NCBI RefSeq assembly: GCF_002209535.1
Contig: NZ_NJIG01000001.1
Span: 682,001-746,000, forward strand
Direction: 5' to 3'
DNA: 64,000 nt
Source of the DNA: Achromobacter marplatensis
GTDB taxonomy: Bacteria > Pseudomonadota > Gammaproteobacteria > Burkholderiales > Burkholderiaceae_B
Part shown: positions 36,164 to 44,614 of the stretch, one piece after another
Layout: each line of letters starts with the position of its first letter
Position numbering within the stretch: the first letter of the stretch is position 1
The notes under the pieces: model-generated
Database searches by the model: none
Seen by the model: only the letters and a program-made list of their open reading frames with translations
What the model was told of the DNA's origin: nothing
Program-made: the position numbers and the translations under genes

Positions 36164-37551
36164 GCCCGCCACGTCCGCAACACATCCACCGCCAGGAATA
36201 CCAGCAGGCTGACGCCCATCACGGGCAGGCACCACCCCAGCGCCAATGCCACGACGGCGGCCAGGATGCGGCCCGGCCAGGCCAGTTCGCGCCACGCCTG
36301 CGTCAGCGTCTGGCCGGACACACCCGCCGCCGGACGGCGCAACCACCACATGCGGTAGCCCAAGACGATCATCACGGTCAGCGCCACGCCGATGGCGGCC
36401 ATGAGCAACTGGTTCGGCCAGCCAAACAGAATGCCCATGTGCATGTCCACGCCCCAACGGATCAGTTTGGCGATCAGCGGAAACGTGGCGAAGTCGGCGC
36501 GGCTGGTGATGGCGTAGGTGGCGGGATCGATGGCGATGGTATCCACCTGCGTGGGCCACGAACGGTCCACTTCCCGCACCGTCCAGGCCTGATCAGCGCT
36601 GCGTGGCGGCCGGATCTCCAGCTGGTCGCTATCGATGCCGCCAGCGCGCGCGGTGTCCAAGATGCGATCGATATCTCCCGAAGGCGCTGCCACGGGCGTC
36701 ATGGCCATGCCGGCCATGGCGCCATGATGATGTGCGTGTTCGCCCTCGCCCTGCGCAGGCGCCATCCCTGCGCCCGGCAGCTTCACGGACACCGACGGCG
36801 TGATCCAGCCCAATTGCGCCCGCAGCTGGTCCACGCGCCCCCCTGCCCAGTTCGACCAGGTCAGGCCCGTCGCGGACAGGAACAGCAACCCCACCGCCAG
36901 CCACAAGCCCAAGAGCGTGTGCCAGCGGCGCGTCCGCAGACGCGGGCTGCGCGCCATCGCGGCCGGATTACGGCGGCGGCCCGCCAGCCACATCACCAGC
37001 CCGCCCAAGGTGGCCAGCCACATCCATGAGGCGGCCAGCTCGCTGTAGTTGCGGCCCACTTCGCCCAACATCAGGTTGCGGTGAAGGTAGTCCAGCGCCG
37101 TGCGGAACGGCAGCGTGCCGCTGGTGCCGTAGACGATCATGTCGCCCTTGATGTCCAGCGTGACGGGGTCCACGAACAAGGCCCGGCTTTCCGAATCACC
37201 CAGGCCGGGGTACGTGAACATCACGCGCGTGGTGTCGCCCGCGCCGGGCGCCGGGCGCACGGCGAACAGCCGCGGGCCGGCGCCGATGCGCGCCTGCGCC
37301 GCCTGGACCTGGCTGGCCAGGGACTGGGCCGGGCCTGTCGAGCTGGTGCGCAGCTGGTCCGCGTAAAGCAGGTTTTCGATCTGGGGCGTCAGCACGAACA
37401 AGGTGCCGGTGACGGCCGCCACCAGGATGAAGGGGCCGACGAACAGGCCGATATAGAAATGCAGTCGGGTGATCAGCGCCAGCACGGCGCTGCGTCCCGC
37501 AGCCCGCTCGCGCGCGGGCGCCGCGGGGGAATCCAGGGTTTGGGTGGACAT
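36130..37551 (-). CDS. PepSY-associated transmembrane protein with a His/Met-rich loop
   Basis: Inner-membrane protein of 473 residues of the PepSY_TM (PiuB-like) family, often linked to siderophore or metal uptake and to flavin- or haem-dependent reduction. Hydrophobic segments are near 27-55, 172-190, 210-232, 385-405 and 430-460. The typical LHFYIGLFVGPFIL start is present. A periplasmic loop at about 262-285 carries HAHHHGAMAGMAM, a strong metal-binding-like stretch. A DUF2946 gene with another His-rich segment lies just upstream. The His/Met character suggests copper or another soft metal rather than iron. Confidence 0.85.
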   Translation of the reverse strand: MSTQTLDSPAAPARERAAGRSAVLALITRLHFYIGLFVGPFILVAAVTGTLFVLTPQIENLLYADQLRTSSTGPAQSLASQVQAAQARIGAGPRLFAVRPAPGAGDTTRVMFTYPGLGDSESRALFVDPVTLDIKGDMIVYGTSGTLPFRTALDYLHRNLMLGEVGRNYSELAASWMWLATLGGLVMWLAGRRRNPAAMARSPRLRTRRWHTLLGLWLAVGLLFLSATGLTWSNWAGGRVDQLRAQLGWITPSVSVKLPGAGMAPAQGEGEHAHHHGAMAGMAMTPVAAPSGDIDRILDTARAGGIDSDQLEIRPPRSADQAWTVREVDRSWPTQVDTIAIDPATYAITSRADFATFPLIAKLIRWGVDMHMGILFGWPNQLLMAAIGVALTVMIVLGYRMWWLRRPAAGVSGQTLTQAWRELAWPGRILAAVVALALGWCLPVMGVSLLVFLAVDVLRTWRAQPPAALTRRA

Positions 37552-37626
37552 GGGATCCTCGAATACGAACGACGCCGCCCTGCCGGGGCGGCATTCATGC
37601 GCGCAGTGCGCGCACGCCGGTTACGG

Positions 37627-38079
37627 TCATTCGAAGGTCGAAGGTGGTGCGCGTGGCCCCACTGGCGGGCCGGCGGCCGGCATGGGCGGACGCGGGCTGT
37701 CTGCCTGGAACGGCGTCTGGGCCAACCACCGCAGCAGCACCGGCGCCACCGCCAGCATCGGCGGCACGTTCAGCACCTGATGGGCGCTCAGGCCGAAGGG
37801 GCATTCCTGCCCTGCCCCGCCGCGCTCGTCAGGCGTGCCGTGTCCATGATGGCCGAGATGGGGATCGTGCTGCGCCGTCAGCATGCGCAACGCCGACAAC
37901 GACCCGCCGCCTGCCGCGCAGAAGCCCAGGGCCAGCCGGCCCTGCCGCAGGGCGTCGGCGTCCGGCATATATCCCACCGGTACCCAGGCCCGCGCCACCA
38001 GCAACAACAGCAGCAACAGCCGCCCGAAATCGGCGGCCGAGGCAGTGCGTGGGAATCGACAGGAAAGTCCGGTGCGCAT
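37627..38079 (-). CDS. DUF2946-family small membrane protein, His-rich
   Basis: Protein of about 150 residues with one N-terminal hydrophobic segment (about 17-38), a metal-binding-like stretch HDPHLGHHGHG near residue 71, and a second hydrophobic segment near residue 103. A cysteine in the ECPFG motif is conserved in DUF2946 proteins. ATG 38079 is preferred over a GTG 36 bases upstream. It precedes the PepSY gene by 75 bases on the same strand and probably works with it in metal handling. The molecular role is not known. Confidence 0.7.
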   Translation of the reverse strand: MRTGLSCRFPRTASAADFGRLLLLLLLVARAWVPVGYMPDADALRQGRLALGFCAAGGGSLSALRMLTAQHDPHLGHHGHGTPDERGGAGQECPFGLSAHQVLNVPPMLAVAPVLLRWLAQTPFQADSPRPPMPAAGPPVGPRAPPSTFE

Positions 38080-38286
38080 GCGCCCATCCAGCGCGCCGGC
38101 GGATTCCGGCGCCACGGCAGAATTCTACTCGCGCCCCACGGCAAGCCGGGCGACGCATTCTGCTTGCGGACACCCTGTTTCGGGCATAAATTGAGCAAAC
38201 CCGTTTTTGGCCCGAGGCATTCCCTTGAGCCCGACACGGCGTCGAGAGGTTGTTTTTTATCTTTTAAGCCCGCGAGGAGCGTTGCG

Positions 38287-38670
38287 ATGAAAGTGAAACA
38301 CCTGTTAGGCCCGGCAGCCCTTGCGCTGTCCATGCTGTTCACCACGCCTGGCGTGGCCCAAACCACCGATCCAGCCCCCATCGTCACCGGGAAGCAATGG
38401 ACGGAATCAGACGCCAGCCTGAAGAAAGCCTACCTGCTGGGGATCGCCAACCTGCTGCAAGTGGAACGCGCGTACCAGGAACGGCGCAAGCTCACCGACA
38501 CCCAGACCCTGGTGCCGCGGTTCGCCAATGGCCTGCAAGCGCACACCCTGGACTCCGTGCGTGACGGGCTGGACAGTTGGTACGCTGCGAACCCCACCAA
38601 GCTGGACCGCCCTGTGATCGAGACCTTGTGGTTCGAGATCGTCGTCCCCGGCACGAAGCGCAAACCCTGA
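38287..38670 (+). CDS. Small exported protein of unknown function
   Basis: Protein of 127 residues with a clear signal peptide (MKVKHLLGPAALALSMLFTT, cut near VAQ). The mature part contains KKAYLLGIANLLQVERAYQE near residue 48 and ends in a basic tail; I do not recognise a named family with certainty. GGAG precedes the ATG by seven bases. A glycine-zipper lipoprotein gene follows ten bases downstream, so the two form a small envelope operon. Confidence 0.75.
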   Translation: MKVKHLLGPAALALSMLFTTPGVAQTTDPAPIVTGKQWTESDASLKKAYLLGIANLLQVERAYQERRKLTDTQTLVPRFANGLQAHTLDSVRDGLDSWYAANPTKLDRPVIETLWFEIVVPGTKRKP

Positions 38671-38680
38671 AGGAGCTGTC

Positions 38681-38905
38681 ATGAAGCTAATTCGATCGAT
38701 TGTCATCGGCGTCGCGATAGGGACGCTTGCGGCCTGCACGAACATGACGCCCAAGCAGCAAGGCACCGTGTCGGGTGCCGCCATCGGCGCCGCCGCGGGC
38801 GCAGGCATTGCCGCCATCGCGGGCGGCAGCGCATGGACGGGAGCCGCCATCGGCGGCGTGGCAGGCGGCGTCGCGGGCAATATCCGCGGCGGCAAATCCT
38901 ACTGA
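38681..38905 (+). CDS. Glycine-zipper lipoprotein-like protein
   Basis: Protein of 74 residues. The N-terminus is a lipoprotein signal with the lipobox LAAC (Cys at residue 19). The rest is a glycine-zipper segment, with repeated AxxGAAxGAG and GGVAGGVAGN patterns from about 32 to 68, as in YMGG/OmpA-like Gly-zipper and SlyB-type proteins. It is likely an outer-membrane-anchored small protein. It is co-transcribed with the exported protein 10 bases upstream. Confidence 0.8.
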   Translation: MKLIRSIVIGVAIGTLAACTNMTPKQQGTVSGAAIGAAAGAGIAAIAGGSAWTGAAIGGVAGGVAGNIRGGKSY

Positions 38906-38933
38906 CCCCGCCTCCCGCCCCGGCGCGCGGCCC

Positions 38934-39467
38934 TTACGTGGCCGCCGCCCGGGGCGTCCAGCAAAACCATTTCAACCCGGCGACGGATCCCGGCTCATCG
39001 GGATCGTCGTGCTCAAACCCCACTTCAATCCCGCCTTCGGTCGTGACCAGAAAGGCGTAGGGCGGCGCATGCGGGCGCACCGACCGGATGGCGATTCCGT
39101 GCTGCGGTGCGGCATCCAGAAAGCGCGACATGGGGGTCTCCGCGCACAGCAGGCCGGCCTCGGTCAGCGTCAGCGGGCCGCCGCAGGCTGCGCCGTTCGG
39201 GCCGCTGAAGCTGTCGACGAAGACGGTGACGAGCGACGCCGGTGGCTCAAAGTGGAATTCAACGTCGCCGTAGGCCACGATCAGCGGAAAACCATCGGCG
39301 TCGCCCGGGACGTACGGGCGATTGGGATCATTCGGGTTGTAGACCTGGTCGGCCGGCCCCAGCGCCGCAAACACCGCTTCAGGTGAAGCGCCGGCAACCG
39401 GAACGTACGGGCCGAAGGCGCCGCTTTGGAGAAAGGCGATCAAGGAGATAGGCGTCATGCGCCGCAT
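38934..39467 (-). CDS. Hypothetical protein, 177 residues
   Basis: I do not recognise this protein. It has no signal peptide or membrane segment. Visible features are a proline-rich NPNDPNRPYVPGDADGFP stretch near residue 44, several aromatic/acidic patches, and GGIEVGFEHDDPDEPG near residue 147, suggesting a compact acidic cytoplasmic domain, perhaps immunity-protein-like. ATG 39467 has AAGGG just upstream; ATG 39458 is an alternative. It is convergent with the glycine-zipper gene and lies 47 bases before the RraA-like stop-side region, with no clear partner. Confidence 0.6.
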   Translation of the reverse strand: MRRMTPISLIAFLQSGAFGPYVPVAGASPEAVFAALGPADQVYNPNDPNRPYVPGDADGFPLIVAYGDVEFHFEPPASLVTVFVDSFSGPNGAACGGPLTLTEAGLLCAETPMSRFLDAAPQHGIAIRSVRPHAPPYAFLVTTEGGIEVGFEHDDPDEPGSVAGLKWFCWTPRAAAT

Positions 39468-39514
39468 TATCCCTTGTGCCGCATCGCGCCGTCCGCCTTT
39501 CTGCCAGCCAAACC

Positions 39515-40237
39515 CTAGCTTTGCTTGGCGCGCCAGGCCTGGTACTTGGCCTGGTTTTCCTGGTTGGGCGGATACAGGCCGGGCAACTTCTCGCCCGCTT
39601 CCACCTGCTGCATGATCCAGCCTTCCAGCCGTTCCTGCTCGATGGCGATCTCGACCACCTCGTCCAGCAAGGCGGCCGGAATCAGCACGGCGCCATCGCG
39701 GTCCAGCACGATCACGTCATTCGGAAACACCGCGACGCCGCCGCAGCCAACGGGTTCCTGCCAGCCCACGAAAGTCAGGCCGGCCACGGACGGCGGCGCG
39801 GCCGCACCGCTGCACCACACCGGCAGGCCGGTGCCTTCGACGCCTTCCAGATCCCGCACCACGCCGTCCGTCACCAGCGCGGCCACGCCGCGCTTTTGCA
39901 TCCGTGCGCACAGGATGTCGCCAAAGATGCCGGCATCCGTCACGCCCATCGCGTCCACTACGGCAATGCAGCCCTCGGGCATGTCCTCGATCGCCGCCCG
40001 CGTCGAAATGGGCGACGCCCACGAGGCCGGCGTGGCCAGGTCTTCGCGGGCCGGCACGAAGCGCAGCGTGAACGCGCGCCCCACGATCCGTTTGGCGCCC
40101 GGCGCCAACGGCTGCGCGCCCCGCAGCCACACGCGGCGCAGCCCCTTTTTGAGCAGCACGGTGGTCAGCGTGGCGGTGGTGATGCCGGACAAGGCCTGGA
40201 CGACGCGGGCGTCCAAAGGCTGAGTTGCAATCGTCAT
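39515..40237 (-). CDS. RraA-like / HMG aldolase-family protein
   Basis: Protein of about 240 residues of the RraA/4-hydroxy-4-methyl-2-oxoglutarate aldolase fold. The conserved region DGVVRDLEGVEG near residue 115, with its Arg-Asp pair, is the metal/substrate-binding signature, and GCIAVVDAMGVTDAGIFGDI near residue 85 is also typical. Such enzymes split or decarboxylate 2-oxo acids of aromatic pathways, while RraA itself inhibits RNase E. AAGGAG lies ten bases before ATG 40237. No pathway genes adjoin it, so the substrate is open. Confidence 0.83.
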   Translation of the reverse strand: MTIATQPLDARVVQALSGITTATLTTVLLKKGLRRVWLRGAQPLAPGAKRIVGRAFTLRFVPAREDLATPASWASPISTRAAIEDMPEGCIAVVDAMGVTDAGIFGDILCARMQKRGVAALVTDGVVRDLEGVEGTGLPVWCSGAAAPPSVAGLTFVGWQEPVGCGGVAVFPNDVIVLDRDGAVLIPAALLDEVVEIAIEQERLEGWIMQQVEAGEKLPGLYPPNQENQAKYQAWRAKQS

Positions 40238-40307
40238 GATGCAGATTCTCCTTGAATGGACTTCGATTGTGACCCTGCGCAAAACGCAGCACAACACGGT
40301 TTTTGCA

Positions 40308-40318
40308 GATTCAGAATC
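40308..40318. repeat. Small palindrome upstream of the RraA-like gene
   Basis: GATTCAGAATC is a perfect 11-base inverted repeat 70 bases before the ATG at 40237, next to an A+T-rich stretch (40319-40328). A weak CTGCG-CAAAA-CGCAG hairpin lies at 40275-40289. It could be an operator for this gene; evidence is limited to symmetry. Confidence 0.3.
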
Positions 40319-40373
40319 CGTTTTTTATACCTGCGTCTTCGGTTTTGCCGTTGTGGCGCGCAGCCCCTCAGGC

Positions 40374-42806
40374 TTACCAGCGGTGCTGATACGTCAACGT
40401 CAGCACGGTACCGGCCGCGGGCAGGCGGCTGGTATTGGTGCTGCTGCGCATCAGCTGGCTGTACAGCGGGTAATAGTCGCGGTTGAACAGGTTTTCGATG
40501 CCGACCGTCACCGTGTCCTTCTTGGTGAATTGGTAGCGGCTCATGACGTCCACCGTGAAATAGCTGTTGACCTCGCGCCGCCCGAAGCTGGCCACGCCGT
40601 CCAGCCGATAGTCCTTGCTGGCGTAGTAGTTGGCCTGGATGCGGTTGCTCCAGCGCTCGTTCGGCCGGTACTGCACGTAGCCGGTCAACTTCACCGGCGG
40701 AATGCGGTACCCGGTCATGTTGCGCCATTCGCCGCCATCGGGCTGTTCCTGCCCCTTCATCCAGGTGAAAGTCCCGCCCGCGCCCCAGACCTCGTCGTCC
40801 GTCAGGTAGTCCGCGGCGGCTTCCACGCCGTACACGCGTTCCTTCGTGCGGGTCAGGATGAGGCCATTGTTGAAGCTTTGCACGTCGCCCAGCTTGGACG
40901 TGGTGTAGAACACCGCCAGCGACGCCGTCGTGTTGCCCAGGCCGCCGCGCCAGCCCAGCTCGTAGTTGTTGGTCTTGACGGGTTCCAGGTCCGACGAGCC
41001 GATGTCGAAGCCCGGCCGCGCGTTGCGCATCTGCACACCGATGTCGGGCAACTGGAAGCCCTGGCTGAACGACGTGTAGAACTCCTGGCCGCGCACGGGC
41101 TCATAGCTCAGCCCCAAGTTGAACAGCAAGGCGTCGTAGTTCACCGTGCCGCCTTGGACCGTGGCCGGCGACGGCACCCGCGACTGCGAGAGCGGCACGA
41201 AATCATTGAAGCGCGCCGACGAATATTCGTAGCGCACACCGCCCTGCCCCGACCACTGGTCGTTGAAGCGGTGCTCCAGCTGGCCGAAGATGCCCGTGCT
41301 GCGCGTGGTCAGTTCCGGCATGTAGGTCAGCGTGCCCGTCTTGCGGAATACGCGCCCGCCACTGCTGTCGAACGCGGCCGGATCGAAGATGTCGATCGGC
41401 ATGTCGCTGCGTTCCTGGTTGAAGTCCACGCCCCACAGCAGGCGGGTCTTGTCGGAGGCGCCCAGCGGCGTGTCGATGGTCAGCCGGCTGCCCAGCACCT
41501 TCGAATTCTGCATGGCCTGGTCCACGTTACCGCCGCGCGTGACCACGGCGCGGGCGTCGAACGGCGTGAAGCGCGTGTAATAGTCGCGGTAATAGACCTG
41601 GGCCGACAGCTTGCTGCCCCACAGGTTCTGATGCTGGTATTCCAGGTTCACCAGCGTGTTGCGGATCTGGTTCTGGTCGACCAGTTCCAGTCCGCCCAGC
41701 GGCAAAGCGCGCGCCGTGCACGGCGGCAAGCGGGCCACTGAAGGGTCCGAGCCGTAATTGCTGTCCTGGTCGGCGTTGTAATAGCTGGCCGACAGTTGCA
41801 CCCGCTGGTCGTCGTCAATGCGCAAGCCGAGCTTGCCGCCCACGCTGTAGATGTTGGAGTCGAACAGGTCGCCCTGGCTGGGCTCGGAGGCAATGCGACG
41901 GCCCTGCGCGTCGTAAGAGGCGCCGTTGTGGCGCGCGCCCAGGTCCAACGCGTAATCAAGCTTGCCCTGGCTGCCCGCGAAATGCTGCTGCAGCTGACCA
42001 CCCAGGCCATCGGCACGCAAGCGGCTCAGCGGCGAGACGGCGGTCAGCGTGGTCTCGGACACGGGTTCGCCCCCGGCCGGGCGCGTCGTGATTGAAACGA
42101 TCCCGCCCGTGGCCCCTGCGCCATAGATCGAACTGCTGCCGCGCAGCACTTCGACGCGTTCGATGATGGCCGGATCGATGTTGGCCAGGTTGCGCGACGA
42201 ATCGCGGTTGGTATTCAGCGGGATGCCGTCCACCAGCACCAGGATGCTGCGGCCGCGCAGCGTCTGGCCGTAATCAGTGATGGTGCGGCTGGAATCGGCC
42301 ATGCCGGGCACGACCTTGGACAGCACCGTCGCCAGGCTGTCTGAGCCCGTGCGCAGTTCTTGCAGATTGTCGCGTTCCAGCACGATGGTCTGCTGCACCG
42401 GGCTGACCAGGTTGCTGGCCATGCGCGAGGCGCTGACCTCGATCGGCGCCAGCACCGTCGGCGCGGCGGCGCTGGCCGGCTCAAGAATGATGGCGCTGCC
42501 TTCGCGGCGGGCGCGCAACGGCGTGTCGCGCAGCAAAGCGTCCAGGGCCTGCTCGGGCGTCATCGTGCCCGACACCGCCTGCGCCTGCATGCCGGCCACG
42601 GCTTGCGGCGTGTAGAAGATCTGCAAGCCATGCTGCTGCGCCAGCCGCTTGAGCGCAGCGTCCAATGGCTGGACGGGCATATCGATGGCGACCGGCGGCG
42701 ACGCGGCCCAGGCGGCAGGCGCCCCCAAGGCGATCAACACCGCCGCGCTGACGGCCCTGATCCGGCAGGCCACCGGCCGCGCCCGCTTGTTCTTATTGCG
42801 ATCCAC
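40374..42806 (-). CDS. TonB-dependent siderophore/iron receptor with STN signalling domain
   Basis: Outer-membrane receptor of 810 residues. After a signal peptide (cut near residue 34, AAWA) comes an STN domain (about 37-115) that contacts the anti-sigma factor FecR, then the plug domain with GRSILVLVDGIPLNT near residue 205 and GATGGIVSITT near residue 250, and a beta barrel ending in the C-terminal aromatic HRW. Order and domain structure match FecA-type receptors controlled by FecI/FecR, encoded upstream on the same strand. The ferric ligand cannot be read from the sequence. Confidence 0.92.
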   Translation of the reverse strand: MDRNKNKRARPVACRIRAVSAAVLIALGAPAAWAASPPVAIDMPVQPLDAALKRLAQQHGLQIFYTPQAVAGMQAQAVSGTMTPEQALDALLRDTPLRARREGSAIILEPASAAAPTVLAPIEVSASRMASNLVSPVQQTIVLERDNLQELRTGSDSLATVLSKVVPGMADSSRTITDYGQTLRGRSILVLVDGIPLNTNRDSSRNLANIDPAIIERVEVLRGSSSIYGAGATGGIVSITTRPAGGEPVSETTLTAVSPLSRLRADGLGGQLQQHFAGSQGKLDYALDLGARHNGASYDAQGRRIASEPSQGDLFDSNIYSVGGKLGLRIDDDQRVQLSASYYNADQDSNYGSDPSVARLPPCTARALPLGGLELVDQNQIRNTLVNLEYQHQNLWGSKLSAQVYYRDYYTRFTPFDARAVVTRGGNVDQAMQNSKVLGSRLTIDTPLGASDKTRLLWGVDFNQERSDMPIDIFDPAAFDSSGGRVFRKTGTLTYMPELTTRSTGIFGQLEHRFNDQWSGQGGVRYEYSSARFNDFVPLSQSRVPSPATVQGGTVNYDALLFNLGLSYEPVRGQEFYTSFSQGFQLPDIGVQMRNARPGFDIGSSDLEPVKTNNYELGWRGGLGNTTASLAVFYTTSKLGDVQSFNNGLILTRTKERVYGVEAAADYLTDDEVWGAGGTFTWMKGQEQPDGGEWRNMTGYRIPPVKLTGYVQYRPNERWSNRIQANYYASKDYRLDGVASFGRREVNSYFTVDVMSRYQFTKKDTVTVGIENLFNRDYYPLYSQLMRSSTNTSRLPAAGTVLTLTYQHRW

Positions 42807-42936
42807 TTCATCCTCTCCTGATTGGGACAGTCTCCGGCCCCCTTGGCCGGCATAGCCCCGCGATAAGAGAGAAGACGCAAAAGCGGAAAAAAACCTGAAT
42901 ACCGGCGCGAAATATTTTTGCCGGCCCCTCGCGGCC

Positions 42937-43905
42937 TTAGCGGGCCACGACTTCGGCCCGTCCGTCGGGCAATTTGCGCACCGTCACCGGCAGGATGTGC
43001 GGCAGCGCCGTCAGGAAGGCATCGGTGTCGTCGATACGGAAGACGCTGGTCAGACGCAGGTCCGCCAGCCCCTTGCTATCGGCCAGCACGATCGGCTGTG
43101 CGCGATAGCGCGAGACTTCCCGCACCGCGCTGGCCAGATCGGCGTCGCTGAAGACGATCTGCCCCGCCCGCCAGGCCAGGGCCGAGGCGACAGGCACCGT
43201 TTGCGGCGGCTCGACCTTGCCCTGCGCGCCGACGCGGGCGCCGAGTCCTGGCGTTACCGACACGGCGCGGCCCGGCTCATCCTGGCGCCCGGCCACCCGC
43301 ACCGAGCCGGATTCGACCATCACACGCACTTCCTCGGCATCGCGGCGCACGTCGAAACGCGTGCCCGTGACGGTGGCCGTGCCCAGCCCGGCGTCCACGA
43401 CGAACGGCCGGCCAGTGTCCTTGTCGACGGCAAACAGCGCTTCGCCCTCCAGCAGTTCGACCTGTCTTGCGGCCGCGTCGAACCGCACTTTCAGGTGGGT
43501 ACGGCTGTTCAATTCCGCGCTGGACCCGTCGGGCAATGCCACGACGCGGCGCTCACCGGGCGCCGTCCGGTACTCCGCGGTCTGCACGGAAGCGGGCTGA
43601 TACTGCTGCCAGAACAGCACGCCGGCCGCCACCGCCAGCGCAGTTACGCTCAGCGCCAGAACCTGGCGCCGTCCAGACGACGACGCGCGCCGGCGCGGCT
43701 GGGCGAGCGCCCGCAAACGGTCGGCGGGCACCTCGGCCGCGGCCTGCCAGATGGATTCCAGCACGCGGTATTCGTAGGCGTGCCGCGGATCGGCGGCCAG
43801 CCAGGCTTGCAGTTCGGCCTGCCCGGCGGTGTCCAGTTCGCCGGACCGCGTGCGGGCGAACCATTTGGCTGCCTCGGCCCGCGGCGCGTCGCTAGCTGGG
43901 CGCAT
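42937..43905 (-). CDS. fecR: FecR-family anti-sigma factor / sigma regulator
   Basis: Inner-membrane signal transducer of 322 residues. The cytoplasmic N-terminal domain (about 1-75, EAAKWFARTRSGELDTAGQ near the start) holds the sigma factor, a single membrane helix lies near 82-102, and the periplasmic FecR domain (about 125-215) plus the C-terminal STN-contact region follow. It overlaps the sigma factor gene by 14 bases and precedes the receptor gene by 130 bases. It passes the receptor's ligand signal to FecI. Confidence 0.92.
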   Translation of the reverse strand: MRPASDAPRAEAAKWFARTRSGELDTAGQAELQAWLAADPRHAYEYRVLESIWQAAAEVPADRLRALAQPRRRASSSGRRQVLALSVTALAVAAGVLFWQQYQPASVQTAEYRTAPGERRVVALPDGSSAELNSRTHLKVRFDAAARQVELLEGEALFAVDKDTGRPFVVDAGLGTATVTGTRFDVRRDAEEVRVMVESGSVRVAGRQDEPGRAVSVTPGLGARVGAQGKVEPPQTVPVASALAWRAGQIVFSDADLASAVREVSRYRAQPIVLADSKGLADLRLTSVFRIDDTDAFLTALPHILPVTVRKLPDGRAEVVAR

Positions 43906-44395
43906 AGGCCCCCAGGCGTTCGCGCAGGTGCAAGGCGGTGCGGATCATGTATTTTTCGACCATGTTTTTGCTCAGGCCCATGCGCTCGGCGATCTCGGCC
44001 TGCGTCAGGCCTTCCAGCCGTTGCCAGATGAAGACCTGCCGGCATTTGAGCGGCAATTCGGCCAGCGCGGTTTCCAGCGCCTGCCCCAATTGCTGCGTGC
44101 GCGCCTCGGCCACGGGATCGCCCAGCTCGCTGGGATGGGCCGCTATGGTATCAAGCGTCACCCACTCGTGCCCGCCTTCGCGGCGGAAGCCGTCCACAGC
44201 CGTATTGCGCGCCGCCTGATGCAGATAGGCGCGCGGCTGTTCAACGTGGTCGGAACCGGCCTCCAGGCACTTCACGAAGGCGTCATGGGTCAAGTCCTGC
44301 GCGGCGTCGCGGCACCCCAGCTTGCGGGTCCAGACGGCGAGCAGTTCTTCGTAATAGGCAAGAAAGCCGTGTGGACGAGACCGGGAGGATGACAT
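43892..44395 (-). CDS. fecI: FecI-type ECF sigma factor
   Basis: Extracytoplasmic-function sigma factor of about 167 residues. Region 2 includes [17 protein letters not shown] near residue 32, and region 4 includes [24 protein letters not shown] near residue 130, with a clear helix-turn-helix. ATG 44395 gives the normal length; longer frames run into the divergent region. With the overlapping fecR and the receptor downstream, it forms a cell-surface signalling system. A Fur-box-like sequence lies 27 bases upstream, so iron controls it. Confidence 0.92.
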   Translation of the reverse strand: MSSSRSRPHGFLAYYEELLAVWTRKLGCRDAAQDLTHDAFVKCLEAGSDHVEQPRAYLHQAARNTAVDGFRREGGHEWVTLDTIAAHPSELGDPVAEARTQQLGQALETALAELPLKCRQVFIWQRLEGLTQAEIAERMGLSKNMVEKYMIRTALHLRERLGAYAPS

Positions 44396-44421
44396 GGGGC
44401 AGGATCGATGCGAAGCGGCAT

Positions 44422-44440
44422 GATAATGCTTTTTATTAGC
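44422..44440 (-). promoter_or_regulatory. Fur-box-like site upstream of fecI
   Basis: Read on the minus strand, GCTAATAAAAAGCATTATC matches 15 of 19 positions of the Fur consensus GATAATGATAATCATTATC. It lies 27-45 bases before the fecI ATG, where it would overlap the promoter, consistent with iron repression of the FecI/FecR/receptor set. Confidence 0.65.
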
Positions 44441-44614
44441 GATTGTCATGTCACTGCCCGGCGTCGGGAAAATCTGCCGGGCATACCGGTTTTTCCGCAC
44501 CAGCCGGCCCGGGCCCTCGGCGAGGCGGACGATTTTCCCCTGCTGAACGCGGCGGGAAGCCGGCCCAGGCACGCTAATTGCGCAGAGGCGGAAGTTTCCC
44601 ACCCCGGAGAGTCC

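Noticed and set aside
37081-38670. A 529-codon plus-strand frame ending with the exported protein at 38287
   Set aside because: Only its last 127 codons, which begin with a signal peptide behind a ribosome site, look real. The upstream part is antisense to the PepSY and DUF2946 genes.
42831-42847. CCGGCC-CCCTT-GGCCGG hairpin between fecR and the receptor gene
   Set aside because: The stem is only six bases and there is no T-run; it could be a small attenuator but evidence is too weak to list.
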